Shown here one piece after another: positions 1 to 11,563 of a DNA stretch of 64,000 nt. Each line of letters starts with the position of its first letter. Position 1 is the stretch's first letter. The stretch spans positions 1,929,001-1,993,000 of the forward strand of contig NC_045142.1 in assembly GCF_008831285.2 (NCBI RefSeq), in the 5' to 3' direction. The position numbers and the translations under genes are program-made. Under the pieces are notes generated by a model. That model did not search any database, was not told the DNA's origin, and was given only the letters and a program-made list of their open reading frames with translations. The stretch is from Nymphaea colorata. Lineage: Eukaryota > Streptophyta > Magnoliopsida > Nymphaeales > Nymphaeaceae.

Positions 1-3000
1 CCAATTTGCCAAGAAAACCAACACATTGAGTCGCCCATTTGTCCTTTCAAATTTTTACTACTTTTCGCATTAGGAAGACCCGAGCAGAGGTAGAATCCAT
101 TGATGACAACTCGGCAATTCATCTAGCTCCTTCAATAAATGCTGGACCTTTGACTCTACTCTTTCTAGACCAAATTTTCTCCAATTTGAAGACAAAATCT
201 GGGTTGATCCTCATGGGGCCCCAGTTTGCCCTTCAAAGTCTTACTACTTTTTGCATTTATGAAGACCTGAGCAGAAGTAGGCCTGAAATTGGTTTAACTT
301 TAGGAAGCCATAACTCTTACCTTAGAGCTCCGATCTAGGCATATAATAGTTTGTTGAAAAGTAGTAGACATTCTCTGTCTATGTCCAAAATTTGTTCTAA
401 TTAGTCTTCCGAATTCACCACACCATGCAGACTATTTCTCTAGTTATCTATAGAAAACTATTGCGTGAACCTTGAACTACCACCTTAGGACTAGGGCCTT
501 GAAAGATGTAGTTCTAGACCTTATTCTTGTGTTTCATTTATTAACGAGTGGCAAGTCATGCATTTAGATGTTTGGTATTGCATTTCATGACATTTGGAGC
601 ACATGAAATGTGTTGCTTAGTCTCTTTATGGGTCATTAAATAGCAAATAAATTTTGTGTTGTCTCATTAATCTACTAATCAAAAGATTGGGACAAGTTCA
701 TCAAACACTAGAACTATTGTTCAATGCACCTACTTTAATTTTTGGGATAGATCTATGGGGTACACACAAAGTGTTTCTGTTGTCAAACAACTCGTTAGTG
801 TATTCTGCTTTTGTCCTTTTACTATCACTTCCTTTTCTTCGATTGCTTTCATTGCATGTTAAGTATGGACAAATTGATCAAAGGTTAAACTATTGTTCAA
901 TGGACCTATTTTAATTTTTGGGATAGATTTATCGAATACACACAAAGTGTTCCTATTGTCAAACTACCTGTTAGTGTATTCTGCTTTTGTCTTTTTACTG
1001 CCACTTTCTTTGCTTCTAATGTTTTCATCACATGTTAAGTATGGTGCGTTGCTTATTTTTGTACATTTCATTGTCGGGACTTGATTTCCTATAGCTTTTA
1101 GAAGCCTCATTTGTTGTTCTCCAAGCTAAAGCCATTAGTCCCCTTTAGTATTAGAGGCAAGCATTTGCCTCTTTTGAATTCTACTTTCTGCTTTTGCAGA
1201 GAACAAAAAATTAGCTTGTGTTGCAAAAGCTGTAACTTCAAGTTCCAAGCTTAGTTTTTCATGATCTATATGTCCATGAAAAGCTTCAGATCATGTACCA
1301 TAGCTACACCCAAAATTTCATGGAAATCATGTTCATTTGATTGTCTCTCACTTTGTTTTAGCGGAACCTATTTTTTATCATTTCTATAGAAACCCAAAAT
1401 TCCCAAAACTTATAAAATGTATTTCTCTTGTTCTAGAACTACAAATTTTTGTGATTTAGGTGTCATTTGAAAGATACTATTTGTCTAATTTCTAACTCCA
1501 AAATTTCAACTAAAACCGAGCTCATTTGATAGGTTGTTTGCCCAAAATAGTGCAACGTATTTTCTGCAAAGCCCTGAATTTTAGGATTCCTTAAAATCTA
1601 GAACTTGTATAAACTTATTGACTCTCTTTCTTTTAGTCTAGGATTCCGATATGGATTTCCATCGCCTCCAACCAACCCTAGGGCCTGTCTAGAGCCAATA
1701 TCCCAAATTTCATTTCATTTGACCTTGTTTGCCTAGTTTATTTAAGTCAAACATGGACGTTGTGAATCAAGTTATTTTTCATTGCATGACATATTTGTGT
1801 TCTTTTGGTGGCTCAATGAAGCATAAGACGCTATTGGCAACAACTTCTTGTCATTGATATGATATGACGAGGCATAAAACAATGCCCATTTGTTTATATT
1901 TTTATATTTTCCAAATAAATTGAATTATTTGCATTTTATTGAAATATTTCTATCTATATTAAATGGGCATGCATCATATAGTATTCATGCATATACACAC
2001 ACTTTACTTTCCATTCATGCATATGTCTTTTGCCCACACGTGCAACATGAAGAGGTTCATCTCCACTTAATTTCTCCAGGAAACACATTATTTTCCAAAT
2101 TTAGAGGTATGCAAGTTAGGGTTTTCTAAATTCCAAGTTAATTTTTGTTCATTCAAACATCAAAATGCTAGGTCGTCGCCCAATTTAGGCTTTTATTTTA
2201 GCTTAGTCGGATGTAAGTTTACTAACCAGCCTCTTTAAGTCAATTGATCATCCCCTTTCCCTAGATTAGGCCATGTTATTTTCTACTTAAAAATGAATTT
2301 TCAAAGATTCCCTGATTATCCACTTTAATCTAGATAAACTTTCATTTTCCCTCTAGTTAGTTAGGTTGTCCCCTTTAAGATGCAAGAATTGTTCTTGCAT
2401 TCCTTCTCATTTAAATGCTTTTGTTTTCAAATGAATTTCAAAGTTCCTACTAAATTTAGATTTTAAATTTATGATTAGTTTCCTTCTTCGTTTGAACCTA
2501 AACCTGCCGGAGTCGACCCTTAGAATTGACCCTGGATCCAACTCTGAAGCAAGTCTCAATTTCAACATGCCTAGATCAGAACTGTGTTCCAATTAGGACT
2601 GGATCTCAATGCCCCTTTAGCCTGACTTTATTTCTTTTAAAATCTAGGTTTAGCCATCTTTTCATCTTTTTTCAAACATAATTTTTATGCCATCGCTTTC
2701 AAAACTCACGCATCATGTAGATTTAGGATGCACACATGGACCCCATGATGAAAGGGTTTTCCTAAGAATATTATGTGTATTTCTAAAACCCTAAAGGTCT
2801 ACTTAGGGTTTTCCAATCGTGTGTTTTCTACTTGCTTATTGCATCATTTTCCTAAAACAAGCCTATTTCAAATCAGCATGCATTCATATAGGCATTTCTA
2901 GGTCTATGTTGAAACACATAGTCAATATTTAGGCATTGCTCAACACTTGCTTTGGTTACTCCTGGTGAGGGCACCAGGAACAGCTGAAGCTCGTACTGAC

Positions 3001-4770
3001 AGGTGGGGTCCCATTTCCCATTTCATTCATCCCATATTTCAAAACAAAAGCAAGTATATCTTTCCAAGTTTGCCATCGTTTGCTGTCAAAAGTTTTCATA
3101 TATAAACAAGTGTTCAACATTCAGATGAAGCTTTGCCCAAAACAATCTGAAGCTCTATTCTTGGGTCAAGGACGGTGAGTTGAGTTCAAGCTTGGCTTGT
3201 GCTCCAACAGCCGTATCTCCCTCAAGCTCAGCTAATGTGCTCCATTAAGAATAGTAAATTGTGATTTGCATTAATAGCATTCAAGAGCTAGGTGACCCCC
3301 CACTTATTTCATCTCACATCTACCAGCAGTTAAGGAAATTAAGTTTGTCATTTTTGAAAATTGTGAATTTCTAAAACTATTGATTATAAAGCATTTGAGA
3401 TTGTGAAGTCTAAAACGTTCTTTGAACATATAAAGTCCAATAATCCAAGTCAATCTATGAATCTAACTAGATTTGGTTGAAAAGGTGTTCAAAGATGCAA
3501 TCTAGATGGCTCAAAGATTGAGAAGGAAATCATGGGAGGAAAAGATATTGAGAGATAAAATCTAGTTGGCTCAGTCGATTGCAAAAGAAATCATTACTGA
3601 GTCGGTCATGTTGCCTAGAAAACATGCGTTAATTGAGGAAGTCGATGGATGCTTTCAACAAGAAATAGGCAAGTCAATCTGATGATCTTGGAGTGCTGAT
3701 AAATCCAGCAAAAGAATCTCAAATACTAATGTTAAAAAATTTGTTGATGACCATCATGGAAATCTTGTAACCAGCACTCCTAAAATAAAGGAGTGGATTG
3801 AGTTGGCTTCCCACTATATTACCAAGAAGCTTGTCACATGGTATGGCATGGTGGAAGTACCTTTCTCATGTCCTTAGGTGATTCAATCGATCGAACCACA
3901 TAAATATGTCTGTCTTCTCTTTTTGAGCTTTTATTTTGCATCATTTGCATTTCATCAAGGTTCATCCTCTGTAGTTGGTTGTGATCCACCATATGCATTT
4001 TCTTTGTTTTGAATTGATATGATGAATTTGTAAAGAAGCATATAACATTTAGGTTTCTTGAGATCTTGATCATGATTGTGCTCTTACCATTAGGTGCCTT
4101 CTTGCATAAGTACACACAGTAAAGTGGACAAATATTTCACAGTCTTTGTGTTCTCTTTTCCATTCCTCGAGGCTTTTTGTTGTTCAATTTACTTTTTTTC
4201 CTCATAACTTGAAGCTGAAATTGTATATGCTGATTGAATTATGGATCTAAATGCTGCTTGGCAATATTGGTTTATGCTTATGTGATCATTTATGAGGTAT
4301 ATGCCGATAAGCAAGATCCAGATGTACTTGAGACTTGAGAGAAAACCAAGAGGAAAGTATATTTGCAGTTATTGATATTAAGTAGAAGTTTCAGGAAAAA
4401 ATATCCAATCACTACTGGGAACTCTTCTCATGCATTTTGCATCTCTATGATTGAGTATAAGATATATAAAGTATTTTGCTGAAGTGGAATGACATATCCA
4501 GCCAATCAACTGAAAAGATATTACAGAGGAAAAAGAGTACGTAAGCCACTGGGCTGTGTTATGTTGCCGGTTTTATTTCAGCATTATACAAACTATAGTA
4601 TGACTGTCTTTCTATAAGAACTTGCAAAAGAAATTTTGGGAGAAAAGAGTTGCTCATATTCTTTGGTGGGTCTACTACCAGAACTTTCATAGTTACAACA
4701 GTCCATAGAGGAAGACTAAGTTTATAGAAAAGAATGTCTGCCTAAAATATTCAATACTACAACTCTGTGT
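1..4770 (+). repeat. Dispersed repeat family, copy A
   Basis: This AT-rich block has no intact gene. From about 1745 onward it aligns by eye with copies at 15951-18715 (-), 30808-34648 (+), 40876-45117 (-) and 50940-54095 (-). The segment near 345-455 matches 18600-18715 in reverse. The best preserved stretch, near 3640-3880, could encode the peptide KKLVTWYGMVEVPFS, also seen in copy C, but stops and frameshifts interrupt it. Sequence before 1745 differs from copies C and D, so the family has at least two 5' variants. No reverse transcriptase, integrase, transposase or helicase is visible, so the class is undetermined; a degenerate LTR-retrotransposon non-coding region or a Helitron with captured gene pieces are both possible. 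Confidence 0.65.
690..1043 (+). repeat. Tandem duplication, period 177 bp
   Basis: Two adjacent copies, 690-866 and 867-1043, share an opening with TTTTTGGGATAG and a later stretch reading GTTAGTGTATTCTGCTTTTG. They differ by scattered substitutions, so the duplication is old. It lies in the 5' part of dispersed repeat copy A. Confidence 0.75.
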
Positions 4771-4785
4771 TGTAACCATCTCATC

Positions 4786-5803
4786 ATGACTGGCTTTGTT
4801 GGAAACACGTGCACCGAGACGAGGGTCAGTTCAGGTCCTGAAGGAGCTTCAGACAGCAAAGTGAACGGATGAGCCCCTTGGCATGTGCGACACTGAAACT
4901 GATAGGCTTTGTCGCTGGTATGGAGGCCGGACACTGCTGCCGTGGAGCCAGGCCATGAGAAAGGATGGGATGGCTGCTACCACCGCTAGCTGGCGGAAGG
5001 ACACCAGCCCTTCTACCCTGACCCTTCTCTTGTTGCACTGACCCAGCTTTTTCTTCTGATGTCTTCTCCTTCAGAGCGTCTGGTAGTCTTTTCCACACGA
5101 TGCTTCTCTGGTGGAGGAGGTAAATAGTTGATGATTTTACCAAATGCAGAAAAAGGAGCACTAATTGAAAGGCAAAAGGCGCCACCTTCCCTCAATTGAT
5201 TGAACAGAAGTTGAGGGGACTAAGGTATTCCACTTGAGGTATGTGTGTGTCATCATTTTGTATTTGTCACTGGAGAACCTTAGACTTGTCCAATGGTGGT
5301 CGCCGGCATCCTCCGTCCAGCGTCTTCGGCAGTGGTTCATGTCGCTGCCTCATCGCCTTCTCTTCTTTGTTTCCCCATTTAATTCAGTTGAGATTTGGCT
5401 GAAACCATTACCCGTTTACCGACCTTCCCCTTCGAGCAACTGATCAGCCTTCTCTCGCTCCCGCACCATTTGAACTTTTTATTCTTTTGTGAAACTTTGC
5501 TTACGAATATGGCTGTCTATAAAATTATTTCAGCCAAAAAACGACCTGATTTCAATGACACGATCCGAAGTATGATGAGTGGGTTTTAGCCAACAATCAA
5601 GTTATGGGCTGGCTCACAAATTCTATGCAATCTGAAATCTTAAATGCCTACCTATACTAAGAGACAGCTAAGTAGATTTGGAATTCTTTGAAGGAAATCT
5701 ATGAAGAGAAAACGTCACCATCTATGTCTTGGAACTGCAGCAGGAGATACATAAGTATGAAACAGGAGATAAGGCTATTCACGTGTCCGGATACTGAATA
5801 AGA
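4786..5803 (+). repeat. Segment G copy 1 (Copia-derived)
   Basis: This block recurs inverted at about 39800-40735, and its central part recurs at 10262-10460. One half (about 4810-5195) holds an open, non-recognised reading frame on the minus strand, starting near 5195 with residues MREGGAFCLSISAPF; its counterpart starts at 40341 on the plus strand. The other half holds a decayed Copia gag, annotated separately. The two halves are divergent. I read the block as a truncated Copia-type retrotransposon end that moved or was duplicated as a unit; no LTR pair was found. Confidence 0.5.
5395..5803 (+). pseudogene. Decayed Copia gag fragment
   Basis: Translation from about 5571 gives YDEWVLANNQVMGWL, then NSMQSEILNAYL, a stop, ETAK, a stop, IWNSLKEIYEEKT, and after a frame change LELQQEIHKYETGDKAIHV. 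This series (WL.NS, TA.EIW..L..IY, ELQQE...GDK) is the hallmark of the Copia-type gag helical region (UBN2 family). The first part, MAETITRLPTFPFEQ, is also present in the copies at 40163 and 10380 on the minus strand. In-frame stops and frameshifts rule out function. It is a relic of a retrotransposon, not a host gene. Confidence 0.65.
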
Positions 5804-6022
5804 CAAGTAGATCTTCCTTTTAAACTCTTTACAAAAGGAAAAAGTCTTTTTCTTTTAAAATTTGCTTATTTTACAACTTCCTTTCAATGTAATTTTGTCA
5901 TTTTCAAGAAGCAAAAAGTTCTGGCATCCAAATAGATTAGCTGTTTTGGGCAGTCAAACGTTTAAGATAGGAAGAGCAAAGACACCAATCTTTTTTGCTC
6001 TTATATCTTCAAACTACAAGCA
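5804..6022. other. No feature seen
   Basis: AT-rich sequence between the Copia gag relic and a tandem duplication. I see no gene, terminal repeat or splice structure here. Confidence 0.4.
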
Positions 6023-6450
6023 ACGATAAATAAAAGTATGCAGCTAAAAAAAATGCATTCTTAAAATTTCAGAAGATGTCCAATATATACAATGAAATCA
6101 TATTGAAACATCATAAGAAATCCAAATGCTTTAAATTGAGGGGAAAAAATGTCTTTGCAAATATTCACAAATGTGCCCGTGGTTGGAGATTTTAGAATGA
6201 TTGTATGAAACATCCGTGTGGGGTGAGATATCTACTACGATAAATAAAAGTATGCAGCTAAAAAAAATGCATTCTTAAAACTTCATAAGATATCCAATAT
6301 ATACAATGAAATCATATTGAAACATCATAAGAAATCCAAATGCTTTAAATTTAGGTAAAAAAATGTCCTTGCAAATACTCACAAATGTGCCCATGATTTG
6401 AGATTTTAGAATGATTGGATGAAACATCCGTGTGGGCTGAGATATCTACT
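6023..6450 (+). repeat. Tandem duplication, period 214 bp
   Basis: Copies 6023-6236 and 6237-6450 are nearly identical. Each starts ACGATAAATAAAAGTATG and ends GAGATATCTACT. The few differences suggest a recent duplication. No coding potential is evident. Confidence 0.85.
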
Positions 6451-7170
6451 TTGTTCATTAAGAAAGACATAAAAGGCAAAGAAAATACTTGCACTACAGG
6501 AAAGTGGGTAGCTTCTTCTGATCATTAGGTTATTGTTTGGTTTTAGAGAACTGCAAAGTTCCCACTCCTACAATTCTCTCTTCTTCTTTTTTCCTTTCTT
6601 TTTCAAGATGGAGCTGGCGATTCCTTGGACATTTGTTTTGTTTGCTTTTCAAGGTTTGAGTTTGCGACTCTAAAAACCTAACCATCCAGCTATTTGATTT
6701 CACTAAATCCTGAAAGATAAGGACAATGGACAAGTTTGTTGTTACCACAAATTTAGGTTACCTTATCTGGTTTAAATGAGACTAATTTGTTTCTGGGCCA
6801 TGGTACTATCTGGAAATAAATGTCTTCTCCTAGAAATTGGTTTTCAAATCCTACTGTTCCCTTAAGTTTGAATCGGAATTGCTTTTGAGTTAAAAAAAGA
6901 AGGGTTGTTGCCATTGGGGAGAGTTCTTTTATGGTTTACCGAAAAGAAGGCCTTGTCCCATAATGCTGATAGAAACAGAAAGTACATCCAGGAGGCTGTT
7001 GAACTGCAACTTTCCTTTGGATGATGGTGCTTAGTTTTCCTTTTAGTTCCATTGTGTGTTGGCGTTCCTCGAGTCCTTATCTGGAGATAAAGAAAGAGGA
7101 GAGTACAGTGGTCTGTGAGGGGAAGCACCATGTCCCTTTCACCCTTCCCTTTGATTCTTGATGAAAAGCG
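6451..7170. other. Unassigned intergenic DNA
   Basis: Two minus-strand open frames (6530-6748 and 6862-7131) have low-complexity composition and no recognisable motif. Splice sites consistent with a gene were not found. Nothing here can be supported as a gene. Confidence 0.4.
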
Positions 7171-7207
7171 ACGGCCAATTCGGGGCTTTTAGTTTCATGG
7201 TTCTTGT

Positions 7208-7219
7208 TTGTGTGTGTGC

Positions 7220-7292
<73 letters not shown>
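7208..7292 (+). repeat. (TG)n(TA)n microsatellite
   Basis: A TG run interrupted by CG is followed by about 29 TA units. A matching TA/CA run lies at 10196-10228 at the other edge of the compound palindrome, so the microsatellite belongs to the outer arms. Confidence 0.95.
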
Positions 7293-7294
<2 letters not shown>

Positions 7295-7607
7295 GAAGTA
7301 GAAGGATTCAGAAAAGATCGATGAATTGAAGGCGCAAACCGAAGAATCAACTCAAATTGACGAAGACGATGATGAAGAAGAGGAGGAGCATGAGCAGGAG
7401 CGGAAGAATCACATCCACACACATACCGAGACTGAGGCTGTGGAACCAAAGCCTGTAGTAGAAACTGTGATTGATGCTAATGAAGTTGACAAGAAGGCTG
7501 ATGAGTTCATAGCCAAGTTCAGAGAACAAATCAGACTTCCGAGGATAGAATCCGTCAAGAGAGCTAGTGCTTAGAAGAAAAAGGCCAAACCAGCTTCTGC
7601 TACATGA
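7291..7607 (+). pseudogene. DUF761 gene 3' fragment, unit a
   Basis: The translation has an acidic run (IDEDDDEEEEEHEQE), a histidine-rich stretch (HIHTHTETE), then the C-terminal DUF761 signature EVDKKADEFIAKFREQIRL. DUF761 proteins are plant-specific small proteins of poorly known role, usually with an N-terminal membrane region (DUF4408) that is absent here. Two glutamine codons have become TAG, one near the start and one at 7572-7574; the normal stop would be 7605-7607. Upstream is only a microsatellite, so there is no promoter or N-terminus. Confidence 0.75.
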
Positions 7608-7863
7608 CACAGACTGATGAAATAGAATTTCATGCATTTTATAGTTACAGTCTTGAATTATTCAAGATTCGTCTAGGTAGCAAAAAAAAACATATACAGT
7701 TTATATGATCTTGTGATGATGTTCTTGTACTGCTACTACTGCTTCAAATTTCCATTACTAAACAATAAAGGGAAAAATGAGAAAGTGAAGCAGTAGTAGC
7801 AATACAAGAACATCATCAGACTGTAACTATAAAATGCATGAAATTCTATTTCATCTGTCTGTG

Positions 7864-8190
7864 TCATGTAGCAGAAGCTGATTTGGCCTTTTTCTTTTGA
7901 GCACTAGCTCTCTTGATGGACTCTATCCTCAGAAGTCTGAGTTGTTCTCTGAACTTGGCTATGAACTCATCAACCTTCTTGTCAACTTCATTAGCATCAT
8001 AGTTTCTACTAAAGGCTTCGGTTCAGCAGCCTCAGTCTCGGTATGTGTGTGGATGTGATTCTTCCGTTCCTACTCATGCTTCTCCTCTTCTTCATCGTCA
8101 TCTTCATCAATTTTTGTTGATTCTTCGGTTTGCGCCTTCAATTTGTCAACCTTTTCTGAATCCTTTTGCTTCGAGACGTTGCTTTCCTCG
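7864..8190 (-). pseudogene. DUF761 gene 3' fragment, unit b
   Basis: This is the inverted partner of unit a. It reads EESNVSKQKDSEKVDKLKAQ, then the acidic run, then a TAG in place of the glutamine after KHE. A 4-bp deletion before the DUF761 motif (reading ACTATGATGCTAATG instead of ACTGTGATTGATGC) shifts the frame. The same deletion occurs in unit d, so b and d share a recent ancestor. Compared with unit a, the distal arm lacks about 75 bp after the stop. Confidence 0.75.
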
Positions 8191-8217
8191 ATATATATAT
8201 ATATATATCTTACTGCA

Positions 8218-8541
8218 AGAAATATCTCAAAGCAGACGGATTCCAAAAAGATCCACAAATTGAAGGTGCAAACCGAAGAATGAACTCAAATTGACGAAGA
8301 CGACGATGAAGAAGAGGTGGAGCAGGAGCAGGAGCAGAAGAATCACATCCACACACATACCGAGACTGAGGCTGCTGAACTGAAGCTTGTTGTAGATACT
8401 GTGATTGATGCTAATGAAGTTGACAAGAAGGCTGATGAGTTCATAGCCAAGTTCAAAGAACAAATCAGACTTCAGAGGATAGAGTCCATCATGAGAGCTA
8501 GTGCTCAGAAGAAAAAGGCCAAACCAACTTCTGCTACATGA
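8218..8541 (+). pseudogene. DUF761 gene 3' fragment, unit c
   Basis: It reads ISKQTDSKKIHKLKVQTEE, then a stop (TGA at 8280-8282, from a serine codon), then the acidic run, the HIHTHTETEAAE stretch and the DUF761 motif EVDKKADEFIAKFKEQIRLQ, ending at TGA 8539-8541. The N-terminal part of the gene family is missing. It pairs tail-to-tail with unit d across a spacer near 8700. Confidence 0.75.
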
Positions 8542-8858
8542 CACAGACTGATGAAATAGAATTTCATGCATTTTATAGTTACAATCTTGAATTATTCATG
8601 ATTCGTCTAGGTAGAATAAAAAAACATATACAGTTTATATGATACTGTGATGATGTTCTTGTACTGCTACTACTACTTCAAATTTCCATTACTAAACAAT
8701 AAAGGGAAAAACGAGAAAGTGAAGCAGTAGTAGCAGTACAAGAACATCATCACAGTATCATATAAACTGTATATGTTTTTTTATGCTACCTAGATGAATC
8801 TTGAATAATTCAAGACTGTAACCATAAAATGCATGAAATTCTATTTCATCAGTTTGTG

Positions 8859-9184
8859 TCATGTAGCAGAAGCTGATTTGGCCTTTTTCTTCTGAGCACT
8901 AGCTCTCTTGACGAACTTTATCCTCAGAAGTCTGATTTGTTCTCTGAACTTGGCTATGAACTCATCAGCCTTCTTGTCAACTTCATTAGCATCATAGTTT
9001 TGACTATAGGCTGCGGTTCAACAGCCTTAGTCTCGGTATGTGTGTGGATGTGATTCTTTCGCTCCTGCTCATGCTCCTCCTCTTCTTCATCGTCGTCTTC
9101 GTCAATTTCTATTGATTCTTCGGTTTGCACCTTCAATTTGTCGATCTTTTCTGAATCCTTCTGCTTCGAGATGTTGCTTTCCTC
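8859..9184 (-). pseudogene. DUF761 gene 3' fragment, unit d
   Basis: Minus-strand copy carrying the same 4-bp frameshift deletion as unit b, so the DUF761 motif is out of frame with the acidic region. It sits tail-to-tail with unit c and head-to-head with unit e across a short TA-rich spacer (9185-9211). Confidence 0.75.
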
Positions 9185-9211
9185 TATATATATCTATATA
9201 CATATATCTTG

Positions 9212-9546
9212 TGGAAAGCAATATCTCGAAGCAAAAGAATTCAGAAAAGATCGACGAATTGAAGGTACAAACCAAAGAATCAACTCAAATTGATGAAGAC
9301 GACGATGAAGAAGAGGAGGAGCATGAACAGGAGCAGGAGCAGAAGAATCACATCCACACACATACCGAGACTGAGGCTGCTGAACCAAAGCCCGTAGTAG
9401 AAACTGTGATTGATGCTAATGAAGTTGACAAGAAGGCTGATGAGTTCATAGCCAAGTTCAGAGAACAAAGCAGACTTTCGAGGATAGAGTCCGTCAAGAG
9501 AGCTAGTGCTCAGAAGAAAAATGCCAAATCAGCTTCTGCTACATGA
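9212..9546 (+). pseudogene. DUF761 gene 3' fragment, unit e (open frame)
   Basis: This unit is open from VESNISKQKNSEKIDELK through the acidic run, HIHTHTETEAAE and the motif EVDKKADEFIAKFREQSRL to TGA at 9544-9546. No authentic start codon belongs to it: the longer open frame beginning at 9040 runs through the antisense of unit d and is chimeric. The motif has Ser where the other units have Ile/Thr. With its N-terminal region missing, it is probably non-functional. Confidence 0.7.
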
Positions 9547-9864
9547 CACATACTGATGAAATAGAATTTCATGCATTTTATAGTTACAGTCTTGAATTAT
9601 TCAAGATTCGTCTAGGTAGCATAAAAAAACATATACAGTTTATATGATACCGTGATGATGTTCTTGTACTGCTACTACTGCTTCAAATTTCCATTACTAA
9701 ACAATAAAGGAAAAAAACGGGAAAGTGAAGCAGTAGTAGCAGTATAAGAACATCATCACAGTATCATATAAATTGTATATGTTTTTTTATGCTACCTAGA
9801 CGAATCTTGAATAATTCAAGACTGCAACTTTAAAATGCATGAAATTCTATTTCATCAGTCTGTG

Positions 9865-10195
9865 TCATGTAGTAGAAGCTGATTTGTCCTTTTTCTTCTG
9901 GCCACTAGCTCTCTTGATGGACTCTATCCTTGGAAGTCTGGTTTGTTCTCTGAAAATGGCTATGAACTCATTAGCCTTCTTGTCAACTTCATTAGCATGA
10001 ATCACAATTTCTACTACAGGATTTGGTTCAGCAGCCTCAGTCTCGGTATGTGCGTGGATGTAATTCTTCCGCTCCAGCTCATGCTCCTCCTCTTCTTCAT
10101 CGTCGTCTTCGTCAATTTCCGTTGATTCTTCGGTTTGCGCCTTCAATTTGTCGAACTTTTCTGAATCATTCTGCTTTGAGATGTTGCTTTCCTCG
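9865..10195 (-). pseudogene. DUF761 gene 3' fragment, unit f (open frame)
   Basis: The minus-strand frame is open from EESNISKQNDSEKFDKLKAQ through the acidic run to a divergent motif EVDKKANEFIAIFREQTRL and a stop complementary to 9865-9867. The frame continues upstream, through a CA microsatellite, into the Copia gag piece starting at 10380 (MAETITHLPTFPFES). The result is a chimeric 171-codon open frame joining gag and DUF761, created by rearrangement rather than being a native gene. Confidence 0.7.
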
Positions 10196-10232
<37 letters not shown>

Positions 10233-10261
10233 AGCACCGTGAAACTAAAAGCCCCGAATTG

Positions 10262-10460
10262 GCCATATTCGTAAATAGAGTTTCACAAAAGAATAAAAAG
10301 TTCAAATAGCACGGGAGCGAGAGAAGGCTGATCAGGCTCTCGAAAGGGAAGGTTGGTAAATGGGTAATGGTTTCAGCCAAATCTCAGCTGAATTCAATGG
10401 GGGAACAAATAAGAGAAGGCGATGAAGCAGGCATCGGCATCAACCACTGCTGAAGGCGAT
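10262..10460 (-). pseudogene. Copia gag 5' piece (segment G copy 2)
   Basis: The minus strand encodes MAETITHLPTFPFES and LNFLFFCETLFTNMA, matching the segment G copies at 5395 (+) and 40163 (-). The similarity stops at the compound palindrome, so the palindrome joined or inserted within this gag relic. Confidence 0.6.
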
Positions 10461-11563
10461 GAAGCAGGCAGTGTTCCTGTTCAATCTAGGATGTTTGGAT
10501 GTTTTCTGCACTGCTCTTTTGCAACTTTCTTTTTCTTGCATAAGTGTTTTAGCCCATGAAATGGTTAGACACAGCATGGAATATGGATGCATTATGTATA
10601 TTTGGTTATTGTCATTTAGGAGTCGTTTGACGATGAGAGCAGTAACACACTATCCCATGTATTTATCCCAAAGATTGGGGCTGATTTATAGCGCTCTTTC
10701 TACGAATATACTCCAATCTTTGAACCAGATAGATATATTAGACAATATATTACTGATCCTGTTGCCAAAGGATTACCAACCACTCGATATGGCTGAACTT
10801 TTCAAAATAAGTTAATGACATAATAAACCTAAGGGATTTATAAAATTTGTACACGTCAGATTTTTATGAATTTTTAATTGTGCATGTGTCGGATCCAACT
10901 GTAACATTGGAGTTGATTTGCAAGTACCATTCCAAAAATGACCGTGTTATATGAAAAGGAAAAACCAACCCAACCGTAGAGATTGATGTAGGATGCCCAA
11001 ATTACTAGAAGAGATATGAAAATCAGATCTGTGGATGAGATGTTATTATAGCTTTTAAAATTAATGGTTTTAGATTTATTTGCTTATGAAATTCAACCCA
11101 AACATAAATATTCCATGCTTTTTCATATCTGTTACATATTTTATAACTATTACATGGTTGAATTTGTGAGGAAACCTCAAAATGTCAGCGCACATTTAGG
11201 AGATATGTTTGGGGAGACATTATATAAGAATCCTAAGTATGATCCTACACTGAAAACACAGTCAAATAATAACTATTAGATGAATGATCAAACATAATTG
11301 GTAGCATATGGAAATTTGGTAATATAGGGCAGAGGAAACTCAAACCTTCAATCTGGTAAAAGGATGAAAATTAACACAAAATACAAACAAGGAATGACTT
11401 CCTTGCCTGAAAGCAAGTTAATGCTTGGCATAATTAAGAAAAGTACAAATGCCAAGAGCAAGATTTTTTTTTTCACTTAGACTAAAAATTTCAGTTTAGT
11501 TCATTCTAGTGAAGTTTCAGGATTATTTGACTGTTTGATGTACTCATTCATCTTACTCTTCAG
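10461..11563. other. AT-rich spacer with possible Copia pol tail
   Basis: Most of this stretch shows nothing recognisable. Near 10736-10790 the plus strand reads ITDPVAKGLPTTRYG and then a stop. This resembles the Copia pol C-terminus, where a D-P-x-x-K-G-L block is typical, but it is too short and diverged to be certain. No gene structure was found in the rest. Confidence 0.3.

Larger units (their letters stand above)
7171..10262. repeat. Compound palindrome of DUF761 gene ends
   Basis: The outer arms match inversely: 7174-7206 (CCAATTCGGGGCTTTTAG, then a GT run) against 10229-10262. Inside lie six truncated DUF761 gene ends, alternating +,-,+,-,+,-: a 7291-7607, b 7864-8190, c 8218-8541, d 8859-9184, e 9212-9546, f 9865-10195. 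Pairs a/b, c/d and e/f are tail-to-tail with about 40-bp spacers near 7746-7785, 8690-8720 and 9690-9725. Between pairs, the heads face each other across TA-rich stretches. Read-through transcription would give stacked hairpins several hundred base pairs long. The right flank is a piece of segment G. Confidence 0.85.

Noticed and set aside
7195-7449. Minus-strand frame with Tyr-Ile and Thr-His runs
   Set aside because: It is the translation of the TA/TG microsatellite plus antisense of DUF761 unit a.
9040-9546. 168-codon open frame as a real DUF761 gene
   Set aside because: It begins in the antisense of unit d and crosses the head-to-head spacer, so its N-terminal half is reverse-complement DUF761 sequence, not a native N-terminus.
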